Positions 45,524 through 54,509 of a stretch of DNA of 64,000 bases are shown here, piece after piece. Location: contig NZ_CP081006.1 in NCBI RefSeq assembly GCF_022317005.1, positions 3,286,001 to 3,350,000 of the forward strand, written 5' to 3'. Position 1 is the stretch's first letter. Every line of letters starts with the position of its first letter. Both the position numbers and the translations under genes were made by a program. Source of the stretch: Mycobacterium sp. IDR2000157661. Lineage in GTDB: Bacteria; Actinomycetota; Actinomycetes; Mycobacteriales; Mycobacteriaceae. The notes beneath the pieces are model-generated. The model ran no database searches. It saw only the letters and a program-made list of their open reading frames with translations, and was not told the origin of the DNA.

Positions 45524-45529
45524 AGCATA
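45524..45529 (-). promoter_or_regulatory. -10 element (TATGCT) for the leaderless PemK/MazF-like gene
   Basis: On the minus strand TATGCT is followed by seven bases and then ATG 45516. This makes the ATG at 45528, which lies inside the -10 box, an unlikely start. Confidence 0.5.
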
Positions 45530-45550
45530 AGTGAAGGCGGCTTTCGTCGA

Positions 45551-45581
45551 TTGTGTCGACAGGGCCCGACCTCGATACCCT
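45551..45581 (+). promoter_or_regulatory. Probable lepA promoter
   Basis: TTGTGT (45551-45556) and TACCCT (45576-45581) are separated by 19 bases. Initiation near 45588 would leave about 30 bases, including AGGAG (45607-45611), before the proposed ATC start of lepA. It would lie downstream of GTG 45531, which could then not be used. Confidence 0.5.
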
Positions 45582-45617
45582 GGTAGCGCACAACGTCCGC
45601 CCCACCAGGAGATTCCC

Positions 45618-47459
<1,842 letters not shown>

Positions 47460-47464
47460 ACCCG

Positions 47465-48181
47465 ATGCGCTCGGCGGCGGTGGCGATGGCGGCAGGCGCA
47501 TGCGTGCTGCTGGCCGGCTGCTCCACCCCGGCCGGCGAGGCGCCCGCCGTGCGGATCGTCGAGGCCGTCCAGCAGAGTCCGGACCGCGCGCTGGGCCAGG
47601 CGCTACCCAGCGTCGAAGAGCTCACCGTCGTGCTGAGCGCCGTCGGTTTCATGGGTCAACTCGTCGAGGGCGGCCCCGACATGCTGCTGCAAGGTGTCGG
47701 CCCAGCCGAGGCGTCTCCCATGGACTGCGTGGGCATCGGCTACCGGCTGCAGAAGGTCGTCTACCAGTCGAGCCCGGTGCGGTCGGTGGCCAGCCGGTCG
47801 TGGGCCGGTGGTGACGCCGACGGACCGTCGGCGACGGGCTTCTTCGGCGCCGTGCAGTTCGGGGCGCCCGACGCCGCGCGGGCCTTTTTCGCCGCGTCGG
47901 CCGACACGTGGCGTCGCTGCAACGGGCAGACGCTGACATTGATCGGCCCCGACGGCGGCGCACAGGGGTCGAGCCGCATCGCCGACGTGACGATGGCCGA
48001 CGGAATCGTCTCGGCGGTGGTGCTGCACGACGACGGCTCGGCGGTACAGCGGGCCCTCGGCATCGCCTCGGATTGCGTTGTGGACGTCGAGGTTTCGGAT
48101 GTCGCCGGACCCAGTGCCCACAGCGCCGCTGATGCGGTGGCGGTGGCGAAACTGATGGTGCAGAAGATCGGCGCCTCGTGA
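47465..48181 (+). CDS. Sensor-domain (PknH_C-like) lipoprotein, first of a pair
   Basis: 238-residue lipoprotein. The N-terminal signal ends in the lipobox VLLAGC, so it should be lipidated and anchored outside the cytoplasmic membrane. The remainder resembles the extracellular sensor domain of mycobacterial PknH, with paired cysteines (MDCVGIGY and RRCNGQT; a later SDCVVDVEV) likely to form disulfides. It lies five bases after lepA, at the position of M. tuberculosis lppR (Rv2403c). ATG 47465 is the start; the upstream frame is lepA shadow. Ligand is unknown. Confidence 0.88.
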   Translation: MRSAAVAMAAGACVLLAGCSTPAGEAPAVRIVEAVQQSPDRALGQALPSVEELTVVLSAVGFMGQLVEGGPDMLLQGVGPAEASPMDCVGIGYRLQKVVYQSSPVRSVASRSWAGGDADGPSATGFFGAVQFGAPDAARAFFAASADTWRRCNGQTLTLIGPDGGAQGSSRIADVTMADGIVSAVVLHDDGSAVQRALGIASDCVVDVEVSDVAGPSAHSAADAVAVAKLMVQKIGAS

Positions 48182-48888
48182 CGATCATCGGTCCGCTATG
48201 CCGGGCGTGCGCGGCGGGTGTCGTTCTGGCGGCCTCGGTGCTCCTCGCAGGGTGCGTGAGCACGGTTTCGGGCACCGCGGTGAGCGGGCGGGGCGGCGGC
48301 GTGCTCGACGTACCACCGCTGGACGAGTCCGAGCTCGACGATGTGCTGCTGTCGATCGGGGAGCTCAACGGCATCATGGGCTCGACCACGATGACGGTCA
48401 CCAGTGACCTCGAGGAGATGACCGACCACTCCGATCAGGTGTCGGACCCCGAGTGCCTCGGGGCCATCTACGGGGCCGAGGATCCGGTGTACGCCGGCAG
48501 CGGCTGGATCGCGGTGCGCGATCAGGTGGCGCGCGAGCCCGGCGAGAACAACGACCATTGGGTCGAGCAGACTGCCGTCTTGTACCCGTCGGCCGAGAAG
48601 GCGCGGCAGTTCTTCGACGAATCGACCTCGGCATGGGAGGGCTGCGCTGATTCGACTGTGGAGGTGGACGATTCGGATTCGTCCTTCTTGTGGGACCTGA
48701 GCGGGGTGACCGTCGAGGACACGATGATCACCCAGCTGACGACTCAGCAGGACGCCGAGGGCTGGGCCTGCCAGCACGCGCTGTCGGTGGTGTCGAACGT
48801 GACCGTCGAGGCGTGGGCGTGCGGCTTCGCCATCGGCGAGGAGGCGGCCATCATCGCCACCGACATGGTGGCCAACGCGGCCGGCTAG
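48178..48888 (+). CDS. Sensor-domain (PknH_C-like) lipoprotein, second of a pair
   Basis: 236-residue lipoprotein with lipobox VLLAGC and the same sensor-domain design as its neighbour: DPECLGAIYGAEDPVYAGSG, AEKARQFFDESTSAWEGCAD, WACQHALSVVSNVTVEAWAC. The conserved cysteines suggest disulfides outside the cell. GTG 48178 overlaps the previous stop (GTGA), so both are cotranslated; the pair probably arose by duplication. Convergent with the MFS gene (4 bases apart). Function unknown. Confidence 0.87.
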   Translation: MTIIGPLCRACAAGVVLAASVLLAGCVSTVSGTAVSGRGGGVLDVPPLDESELDDVLLSIGELNGIMGSTTMTVTSDLEEMTDHSDQVSDPECLGAIYGAEDPVYAGSGWIAVRDQVAREPGENNDHWVEQTAVLYPSAEKARQFFDESTSAWEGCADSTVEVDDSDSSFLWDLSGVTVEDTMITQLTTQQDAEGWACQHALSVVSNVTVEAWACGFAIGEEAAIIATDMVANAAG

Positions 48889-48892
48889 CCGC

Positions 48893-50128
48893 TCAGACAC
48901 GGCGCGTTTCGTACATCCGCACCGCGACGACAATTCCCGAGACGACGCTGATGCCCGCGGCCACCCACACCGCCGCCCGCGGCCCCCACAGGTCGGCGGT
49001 GATGCCTCCGACGACTGCGCCGGCGGCATACCCGCTGTCGCGCCACAGGCGGTAGATTCCGACGGCGCGGGCCCGCCACATCGGATGGGCGACATCACCG
49101 ACCGCGGCCAGCAGCGTGGGATACACCATGGCCGTACCGGCGCCGAGCATCGTGACGGCGACAGCCCACCAGGTGAAGGTGTCGACTGTCGCGATCATCC
49201 CCAGGGCGGCTGCCTGGGTGAGCATGCCCGCGGTGATGAGATGTTTACGGCCCCAACGGTCCGACAGTGCGCCAGTGAGAATCTGACCGAGGCCCCAGAC
49301 GGCCGGATACACCGCGACGAGAATGCCGATGCGCTCGATTGACATGCCGGTAGCGGCGAACAGGATCGGAAACAAGCCCCACGACAGCCCGAAGTTGAGG
49401 TTGTTGACCAGTCCGGCCTGGCTGGCCGAGGACAGGGCGGGTTCGGTGAACGAAGTGCGGATGAAGATCTCGCGGTTCGTCTGGCTGCCATGGCTTCCGG
49501 GGTGCTGGTCGGCTTCGAGGCGGGCATGGCCCCGGGTCTCGCGCACCAGCACTGCACTGACGCCGAGCCCGATCGCTGCGTAGCCCAGGCCGAGGAGGAA
49601 CGGTGCGGGCCGCAGTCCGTAGTGGGCGGCGAGATACCCGGCGACGACGGCGGTCACCGCGACGGCGCCGTATCCGGCGGCTTCGTTGAACCCCATCGCC
49701 AGGCCGCGCTGCCGAGGGCCCACGAGGTCGATTTTCATCACCACGGTGGTCGACCAGGTGAGCCCCTGGCTGAATCCCAGCAGTAGGTTGGCTGCGACCA
49801 CCCAGCCCCACGACGGCGCCCAGATCAACATCAGTGGTACCGGCACCGCGAGTATCCATCCCGTCACCAGCACGGGCTTGCGGCCGAAGCGGTCCGACCA
49901 CGTGCCCGCGAAATAGTTGGCCGCGGCCTTGGTGACACCGAACGCCAGCACATAGGTGAGCAGGAACGTGTACCCGGTCAACTGGAAGTGGCGCTCCGCC
50001 AGCAACGGCAACACCGTCTGCTCCTGGCCCACCATGCCCCCGACGAGGGCGTTGACCGCGACGAGCAGGATGAATTGGGACAGGTTGGCGCGCAGGCCCA
50101 GCCTCGGCGGGGGCTGCGTCGTGGTCAT
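48893..50128 (-). CDS. MFS-type transporter
   Basis: 411-residue major facilitator with 12 predicted helices. Motif A is present in both halves (GTWSDRFGRKPVL and GALSDRWGRKHL), so it is a proton-driven exporter-like carrier. Substrate is not evident. It is the last gene of an operon with an ArsR-rhodanese regulator, an MddA-like membrane methyltransferase and a 38-residue protein, which suggests export or uptake of a sulfur compound; this is inference. ATG 50128 follows the small gene by 25 bases, with GGAAGG about 16 bases upstream. Confidence 0.88.
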   Translation of the reverse strand: MTTTQPPPRLGLRANLSQFILLVAVNALVGGMVGQEQTVLPLLAERHFQLTGYTFLLTYVLAFGVTKAAANYFAGTWSDRFGRKPVLVTGWILAVPVPLMLIWAPSWGWVVAANLLLGFSQGLTWSTTVVMKIDLVGPRQRGLAMGFNEAAGYGAVAVTAVVAGYLAAHYGLRPAPFLLGLGYAAIGLGVSAVLVRETRGHARLEADQHPGSHGSQTNREIFIRTSFTEPALSSASQAGLVNNLNFGLSWGLFPILFAATGMSIERIGILVAVYPAVWGLGQILTGALSDRWGRKHLITAGMLTQAAALGMIATVDTFTWWAVAVTMLGAGTAMVYPTLLAAVGDVAHPMWRARAVGIYRLWRDSGYAAGAVVGGITADLWGPRAAVWVAAGISVVSGIVVAVRMYETRRV

Positions 50129-50153
50129 TTGCCCGTCGCCAGCCTTCCGCCCG

Positions 50154-50270
50154 TCACGTTCGCCCAGTCTTGCGGTCGCCGTAGTGCAGGCCGGTGTGCG
50201 CGCACTCGCGGTGGCCCTCGTCGACGATGGGCGCCAGATCGATGCCGGTGTCCGCGTTCGGGCGGGTCAT
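50154..50270 (-). CDS. 38-residue protein in a sulfur-linked operon
   Basis: Short ORF on the minus strand whose ATG overlaps the stop of the MddA-like gene (ATGA). Sequence starts MTRPNADTGIDLAPIVDEGH and continues RECAHTGLHYGDRKTGRT. It is hydrophilic, with three His, one Cys and no membrane helix. The ATGA coupling and protein-like composition argue that it is translated. No family was recognised. It may be a small metal- or sulfur-binding accessory of the neighbouring methyltransferase or transporter (inference only). Confidence 0.55.
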   Translation of the reverse strand: MTRPNADTGIDLAPIVDEGHRECAHTGLHYGDRKTGRT

Positions 50271-51037
50271 GCCGGCCGGACGGTGGCGTCCGGTCCGGCA
50301 GCTCCGCCACGCCGGTGCAGGCCGGGAATGAGCCCGCCCACCGTGCTGCGGTAGTGCCGATAGTCGTCACCCAGTGCGGCAACGAGATCACGCTCCTCGA
50401 GCTGGACCGCGATCAGGATGTACCCCGTGGTTGCCACCGCGAACAGCAGGTGGCCCGCCGTCATCGTGGGTGCGGCCCAGAACGCGATGATGAACCCCAC
50501 CATGATCGGGTGGCGCACAGTGCGATACAGCATCGACGTGCGGAAGGGCAGGTCCTTGTACGGTTCGCCGCGCCAGGCGAGATACACCTGACGCAGGCCG
50601 AACAGATCGAAGTGATTGATCATGAACGTCGACGCAAGGACGGTCAGCCAGCCCAGGGCGAACAGCGTCCACAGCAGGAATACCGCGGGCGCCCAGGTGA
50701 CCTCCCAGACGATCGCGGGCATGGTCCGCCACTGCCAGTACAGCAGGAACAGGACCAGGCTCGCGATCAGCACATATGTGCTGCGCTCGATCGTCGTCGG
50801 CACGAACTTCGTCCACCACCGCTTGAACGCGGGCCGTGCCATCACGCTGTGCTGGACGGCGAACAGTCCCAGCAGCAGCACGTTGACGATGACCGCCTCA
50901 CCGACGGACGCGGAAACACCGTTGTCCACGCTGCGGGGCACCAACAGGTTCCCGACGAAGCCGATCGCATACAGGAACGCCGCAAGGAACACGACATAAC
51001 ACACGGCGCCGTAGCCGATGGTGAGTGAGCGCTTCAT
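50267..51037 (-). CDS. MddA-like membrane methyltransferase (NnrU/ICMT fold)
   Basis: 256-residue protein with six or seven membrane helices. The C-terminal SAM-binding features of the isoprenylcysteine methyltransferase superfamily are present: YRTVRHPIMVGFIIAFWAAP and EERDLVAALGDDYRHYRST. The overall layout, with a conserved AVQHSVMARPAFK and NHFDLFGLRQVYL, resembles the methanethiol S-methyltransferase MddA. That would convert methanethiol to dimethyl sulfide. Ten bases downstream of an ArsR-rhodanese gene, which supports a sulfur substrate. ATG 51037 has GAGAAC only as a weak SD. Confidence 0.78.
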   Translation of the reverse strand: MKRSLTIGYGAVCYVVFLAAFLYAIGFVGNLLVPRSVDNGVSASVGEAVIVNVLLLGLFAVQHSVMARPAFKRWWTKFVPTTIERSTYVLIASLVLFLLYWQWRTMPAIVWEVTWAPAVFLLWTLFALGWLTVLASTFMINHFDLFGLRQVYLAWRGEPYKDLPFRTSMLYRTVRHPIMVGFIIAFWAAPTMTAGHLLFAVATTGYILIAVQLEERDLVAALGDDYRHYRSTVGGLIPGLHRRGGAAGPDATVRPA

Positions 51038-51046
51038 GGTGTTCTC

Positions 51047-51727
51047 CTATGACGCCGTGCGGACCGGGCGGCCCGCAAGCTTCCATTCCGGGAATCCCTC
51101 GGAAAGCCGTTGTGCAGTAAGACCATTGGCACGCAGCACGGCGACCGCCTCGTCGGCGTAAACGCAGTAGGGCCCGCGGCAGTACGCGACGTAGTCCCTG
51201 TCGGCGGAAAGTTCGCCAAGCCGCGACTCGAGCTCGGACACCGGCATCGACAGCGCGCCGGCGATGTGTCCGGCCGAATACTCCTGCGCGGGTCGGACGT
51301 CGAGCAACACGACATCGTCGTCGGCCAGAAGCCGGGCGAGCTCGTCGGGCGTCACGGGTTCGAAACCGTCCCGGTCGCCGAGGAAATCCTGCACGACACG
51401 GTCCACCTCGGCCAGGTGTTGCTCCGCGGTCTGTCGCAGCGCGAGGACGAGGGCCAGCACTTCCTGCCCGGCGAGCCGGTAGTGGACGAAGAGGCCCTCG
51501 CGACGGGTTCGGACCAGCTGAGCCTGGCGCAGCTGTTGAAGGTGTCGGGACGCGTTGGCGACGGAAAGGCCGGTCTCGGTGGCCAGCGACTCGACGGAAC
51601 GCTCGCCTTGGGCGAGGACCTCGAGGATCTCGAGTCGCTGCGGGCTGGCCAGTGCCTTGCCGATGCGGGCGAACTCCGCGTAGAGCCGGTTCTTGAACTC
51701 CCGCTTCACCGCGGGCTCGACGGTCAC
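51047..51727 (-). CDS. ArsR-family regulator fused to a rhodanese domain
   Basis: 226-residue fusion. Residues about 15-85 are a winged helix (LASPQRLEILEVLAQGERSV, ATETGLSVANASRHLQQL). Residues about 120-220 are a rhodanese domain with active-site Cys in YVAYCRGPYCVYADEA. Such fusions sense reactive sulfur and derepress sulfur-handling genes. GTG 51727 is leaderless behind TATCGT and lies directly next to an inverted-repeat operator (51728-51751), so autoregulation is likely. It heads an operon with an MddA-like methyltransferase, a 38-residue protein and an MFS carrier. Confidence 0.9.
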   Translation of the reverse strand: MTVEPAVKREFKNRLYAEFARIGKALASPQRLEILEVLAQGERSVESLATETGLSVANASRHLQQLRQAQLVRTRREGLFVHYRLAGQEVLALVLALRQTAEQHLAEVDRVVQDFLGDRDGFEPVTPDELARLLADDDVVLLDVRPAQEYSAGHIAGALSMPVSELESRLGELSADRDYVAYCRGPYCVYADEAVAVLRANGLTAQRLSEGFPEWKLAGRPVRTAS

Positions 51728-51751
51728 CTATTCACGATAAAACGCGAATAG
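51728..51751 (-). promoter_or_regulatory. Operator and leaderless promoter of the ArsR-rhodanese operon
   Basis: A 24-bp imperfect palindrome has outer arms CTATTC and GAATAG (8 of 10 arm positions match) and an A/T-rich centre. The minus-strand TATCGT (-10) lies inside it, six bases before the GTG. The location over the promoter and next to an ArsR-type gene is typical of self-repression. Confidence 0.6.
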
Positions 51752-51761
51752 CCAGATCGGA

Positions 51762-51777
51762 ACCCCCAATCTGGGGT
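51762..51777 (-). terminator. Hairpin directly after treH
   Basis: ACCCC and GGGGT form a perfect 5-bp stem with a six-base loop, beginning 3 bases after the treH stop. There is no U-run. It may separate treH from the ArsR-rhodanese operon, which runs in the same direction. Confidence 0.35.
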
Positions 51778-51779
51778 CT

Positions 51780-53816
51780 CTACATCGGGGCATTGGCGGG
51801 CACGAAAACCCCGGAGCTGTCCGCCTCCTCCTCGGCGCGGATCACGTGCACGACGGCGTTGATCAACGCCAGGTGGGTGAACGCCTGCGGGAAGTTGCCC
51901 AGATGGCGACCGGTGCGGGGCTCGATCTCCTCGGCGTACAGGTGCAACGGGCTGGCGAACGACAGCAGCCGCTCGCACAGATGCTTGGCCCGGTGGATCT
52001 CGCCGATCTCGACCAGCGCCGAGACCAGCCAGAACGAGCAGATGGTGAAAGTGCCTTCCTCGCCGGACAGGCCGTCGTCGGTCTCCTCGACGCGGTAGCG
52101 CAGCACCAGGCCCTCTTCGGTCAGCTCGTCGGCGATGGCCAGCACGGTGGCCCGGACTCGCGGGTCGTCGGGCGGCAAGAACCGCGTCAGCACGGCCAAC
52201 AGCAACGACGCGTCGAGCGCATCGTCGTTGTAGCGCTGGGTGAGCACCCCGCGTTTGTCGACGCCGTGCTTGAGCACGTCGGCCTTGATCTCCTCGGCGA
52301 TGGCCCGCCACTGCTGGGCATAGGACTTCTCGCCCTGCAGTTCGGCCAGTTTCGACCCGCGGTCCAGCGCCACCCAGCACATGATCTTGCTCGACGTGAA
52401 GTGCTGCGGTTCGCCGCGCACCTCCCAGATGCCGCGGTCGGGTTCCTTCCAATGCTTGATCGCCTCTTCGACCTGCTGCTTGAGCACCGGCCACAGCGTG
52501 TCGGAGATCTGTTCGCGCGACTTGGCGTGCAGGTACACCGAGTCCAGCATCGTGCCCCAGATGTCGTGTTGCATCTGGTCGTAGGCGCCGTTGCCGATGC
52601 GTACCGGCCGTGCACCGTCATAGCCGGACAGGTGGTGCAACTCCTCTTCGAGCAGGGTGCGTTCGCCGCCGACGGCGTACATCACCTGAAGCGGATGACG
52701 TTCACCGTTGTTGGCCCCCGACACGTCGGCGATGAACGCGAAGAAGTCGTCGGCCTCGCGGTCAAGGCCCAGCGTGTAGAGGCCCCACAGCGCGAACGTC
52801 GAGTCCCGCACCCACGCGTAGCGGTAGTCCCAGTTGCGTTCGCCCTGAGGCGTTTCCGGCAGCGACGTGGTGGGCGCCGCCAGCAGCGCGCCGGTCGGCG
52901 AGTACGTCAGCCCCTTGAGCGTCAACGCGCTGCGCTGCAGGTAAGACCGCCACGGGTGGTCGGGGAAGTCGCCGATGTTGATCCACTGGCGCCAGCACTC
53001 GCTGGTCGACCACATCTTCTCGGCGGCCTCGTCGTAGGTCTGCGGCGCCGGGTGCTTGGACCACGACAGCGCGACGAAGGCGTTGTCGCCCTCCTTCATC
53101 CGGGTGCGGGCCCGCGCCTCGTGGCCTTCCAGGCCCAGTCGCAGGTTCGTGGTCAGCCTCAGCGTCGGGTGCGCGTCGGGCTCCCGGCTGGCGCGCGCGA
53201 TCGCCTCGCCGTAGGCCTGCGCCGAATACTCCCAGGTGGCCGGGATGCGGTGGTAGTCGAACGCCGGCTCGCAGTTCATCACCAGCTCGACCGTGCCACT
53301 CACACAGCGCACGGTCCGCAGCAGGATGTGCTCGGCGTCCCAGTCCATCGGTGTGCGGCGATGGGTGCGCGAGCGCGCCTCGAGGTCATGCCACGGCCCC
53401 ATCACCAGCGCCTCGCGCACGATCAGCCAGCCGGTGTGGGTCTGCCACGTGGTCTCCAGGATCAGGCTGCCGGGCAGGTAGCGGCGCGCGGCGGGCACCG
53501 ACACCCCATACGGTCCCAGCCGGAAGTGGCCGGCGCCGCGGTCGAGGATCGCGCCGAACACGCTCGGGGAGTCGGGCCTGGGCACGCACAGCCACTCGAT
53601 CGAGCCGGCCGAGGAGATCAGGCACGTGTTCTCGCAGTCGGACAGGAAGCCGTAGTCGGCGATCGGCGGGAAGGGGTTCCGCAACGCCCCGGTCGGCGCG
53701 TAAGGCGTCGGTGCCGTGACGGTCAACGGAGTGTTCGACGCGACCGCGGGCGCGGGTCTGATCCCACTGTCGATCTCCGCAGACGCGTCCGACGGCCCGG
53801 TTTGTGACAGAACCAT
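51780..53816 (-). CDS. treH: Trehalase, glycoside hydrolase family 15
   Basis: 678-residue GH15 enzyme hydrolysing trehalose to glucose, as shown for the mycobacterial homologue (Rv2402 type). The N-terminal beta domain starts at PFPPIADYGFLSDCENTCLI. The (alpha/alpha)6 barrel has ERNWDYRYAWVRDSTFALWG, the general acid Glu in DRGIWEVRGEPQHF and the base Glu in HLYAEEIEPRTGRHLGNF. ATG 53816 (MVLSQTGPS) is preferred over ATG 53897 because family proteins start at this point; neither has a good SD. It is divergent from a small membrane-protein gene. Confidence 0.92.
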   Translation of the reverse strand: MVLSQTGPSDASAEIDSGIRPAPAVASNTPLTVTAPTPYAPTGALRNPFPPIADYGFLSDCENTCLISSAGSIEWLCVPRPDSPSVFGAILDRGAGHFRLGPYGVSVPAARRYLPGSLILETTWQTHTGWLIVREALVMGPWHDLEARSRTHRRTPMDWDAEHILLRTVRCVSGTVELVMNCEPAFDYHRIPATWEYSAQAYGEAIARASREPDAHPTLRLTTNLRLGLEGHEARARTRMKEGDNAFVALSWSKHPAPQTYDEAAEKMWSTSECWRQWINIGDFPDHPWRSYLQRSALTLKGLTYSPTGALLAAPTTSLPETPQGERNWDYRYAWVRDSTFALWGLYTLGLDREADDFFAFIADVSGANNGERHPLQVMYAVGGERTLLEEELHHLSGYDGARPVRIGNGAYDQMQHDIWGTMLDSVYLHAKSREQISDTLWPVLKQQVEEAIKHWKEPDRGIWEVRGEPQHFTSSKIMCWVALDRGSKLAELQGEKSYAQQWRAIAEEIKADVLKHGVDKRGVLTQRYNDDALDASLLLAVLTRFLPPDDPRVRATVLAIADELTEEGLVLRYRVEETDDGLSGEEGTFTICSFWLVSALVEIGEIHRAKHLCERLLSFASPLHLYAEEIEPRTGRHLGNFPQAFTHLALINAVVHVIRAEEEADSSGVFVPANAPM

Positions 53817-53896
53817 GCCGCCATCATCGACTGCCGACGTGCCCGGCGTCCACTCGTCGGGCGTGTGTCGGCGCCATCGCCGATCGCGGTCCGGCA

Positions 53897-53902
53897 TAGG
53901 GT
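53897..53902 (+). promoter_or_regulatory. -10 element (TAGGGT) for a leaderless small membrane protein
   Basis: TAGGGT is followed by six bases and GTG 53909; no ribosome binding site is present. The spacing fits leaderless transcription. Confidence 0.5.
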
Positions 53903-53908
53903 GGCGGC

Positions 53909-54103
53909 GTGGACGGCTTCCTCGATTGGTGGGACGGCGTCGAACTCTGGCTGACCGGTCTGCCGTTCATCGCCCAGACCGCGGTGGTGATGCCCGTCGT
54001 GCTCGTGATCGCCTACGGCACGGCGGTGGTGCTCGACGGTGCGCTGGGCAACGGCATCAAGCTGCTGCACCGGGTGCGCCACGACGACGAGGACGCCCGA
54101 TGA
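53909..54103 (+). CDS. 64-residue single-pass membrane protein
   Basis: Small protein with an amphipathic, Trp-rich start (MDGFLDWWDGVELWLTGL), one membrane helix (about residues 22-43: TAVVMPVVLVIAYGTAVVL) and a short basic/acidic tail (LLHRVRHDDEDAR). It is leaderless (GTG 53909). It corresponds in place and design to M. tuberculosis Rv2401A. Function is unknown. Its stop overlaps the first of two tandem mini-ORF modules (ATGA). Confidence 0.75.
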   Translation: MDGFLDWWDGVELWLTGLPFIAQTAVVMPVVLVIAYGTAVVLDGALGNGIKLLHRVRHDDEDAR

Positions 54104-54126
54104 GCGCTTGCGCGAAGAGAAGATAA
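54100..54126 (+). CDS. Mini-ORF MSACAKRR, copy 3 of the coupling module
   Basis: Eight-codon ORF starting ATGAGCGCTTGCGCGAAG, with its ATG overlapping the stop of the 64-residue membrane protein (ATGA). It ends in TAA at 54124-54126, five bases before the next copy. The purine-rich AAGAGAAGA inside can act as ribosome binding site for copy 4. Nearly identical over 24 bases to copy 4, indicating tandem duplication. Confidence 0.4.
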   Translation: MSACAKRR

Positions 54127-54131
54127 CACCG

Positions 54132-54167
54132 ATGAGCGCTTGCGCGAAGAGAAGACAACACCGATGA
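54132..54167 (+). CDS. Mini-ORF MSACAKRRQHR, copy 4 of the coupling module
   Basis: Eleven-codon ORF of the same module. Its stop (54165-54167) overlaps the ATG of the 29-residue membrane protein (ATGA). GAAGAGAAG inside it is the only ribosome binding site candidate for that gene, 9 or so bases upstream. Confidence 0.4.
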   Translation: MSACAKRRQHR

Positions 54168-54253
54168 GCGGCGGGATGCCGCGCTCGCGGGTGACGTTGG
54201 TGCTCGTCCTGCTGCTGGTACTGGTCGTCGTAATGTGGCTCCTGACGCGCTGA
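54164..54253 (+). CDS. 29-residue hydrophobic peptide, single membrane helix
   Basis: Tiny ORF beginning MSGGMPRSRVTLV and continuing with an almost pure Leu/Val helix (VLVLLLVLVVVMWLLTR), so one membrane segment spans nearly the whole product. It starts in an ATGA overlap with mini-ORF copy 4, implying coupled translation with the upstream 64-residue membrane protein. Function unknown; perhaps a subunit or regulator of that protein. It ends 42 bases before a leaderless cysteine leader ORF. Confidence 0.55.
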   Translation: MSGGMPRSRVTLVLVLLLVLVVVMWLLTR

Positions 54254-54282
54254 GCCGGCAAGGCGAAGTTCTTCGATTCTGT

Positions 54283-54288
54283 TATTCT
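54283..54288 (+). promoter_or_regulatory. -10 element (TATTCT) of the sulfate-transport operon
   Basis: TATTCT is followed by seven bases and the ATG of the poly-cysteine leader ORF at 54296. Transcription thus starts at the leader ORF; the -35 region is not clear. Confidence 0.6.
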
Positions 54289-54295
54289 TCCCGCC

Positions 54296-54388
54296 ATGCC
54301 TACAGCGTCCGGCAACAAGGGCGGCCACATCCTGGCCCTCATTGCCGTGGAGTTCAGCGCTGTCGCAGATGTCTGCTGTTGTCGCTGA
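54296..54388 (+). CDS. Leaderless poly-cysteine leader ORF (cysteine-responsive attenuator)
   Basis: 30-codon ORF, leaderless behind TATTCT, ending in ...VADVCCCR with three consecutive Cys codons (54374-54382) just before its stop. It precedes subI by 121 bases. Leaderless ORFs with terminal cysteine runs are known in mycobacteria as cysteine-responsive attenuators of sulfur operons (established knowledge of the class). When charged tRNA-Cys is scarce, ribosome stalling should expose the downstream gene. The subI ribosome binding site GGAAAGG (54497-54503) could be paired with CCTTT at 54448-54452, a possible repressive stem. The gap 54389-54509 holds only this leader RNA. Confidence 0.75.
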   Translation: MPTASGNKGGHILALIAVEFSAVADVCCCR

Positions 54389-54509
54389 CCAATATCCGTT
54401 CGCGATCTGGTGTCGGTGACGGCTGTGGCGTGATGCCCGGCATTGAGCCTTTGCCCTCTCCTTCGGAACGGACAAGCCCCGATGTCCCCCGAAAATGGAA
54501 AGGTCCCCC

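Noticed and set aside
51846..53807. 653-codon open frame antisense to treH
   Set aside because: Shadow frame of the trehalase gene; no ribosome binding site or recognised domain.
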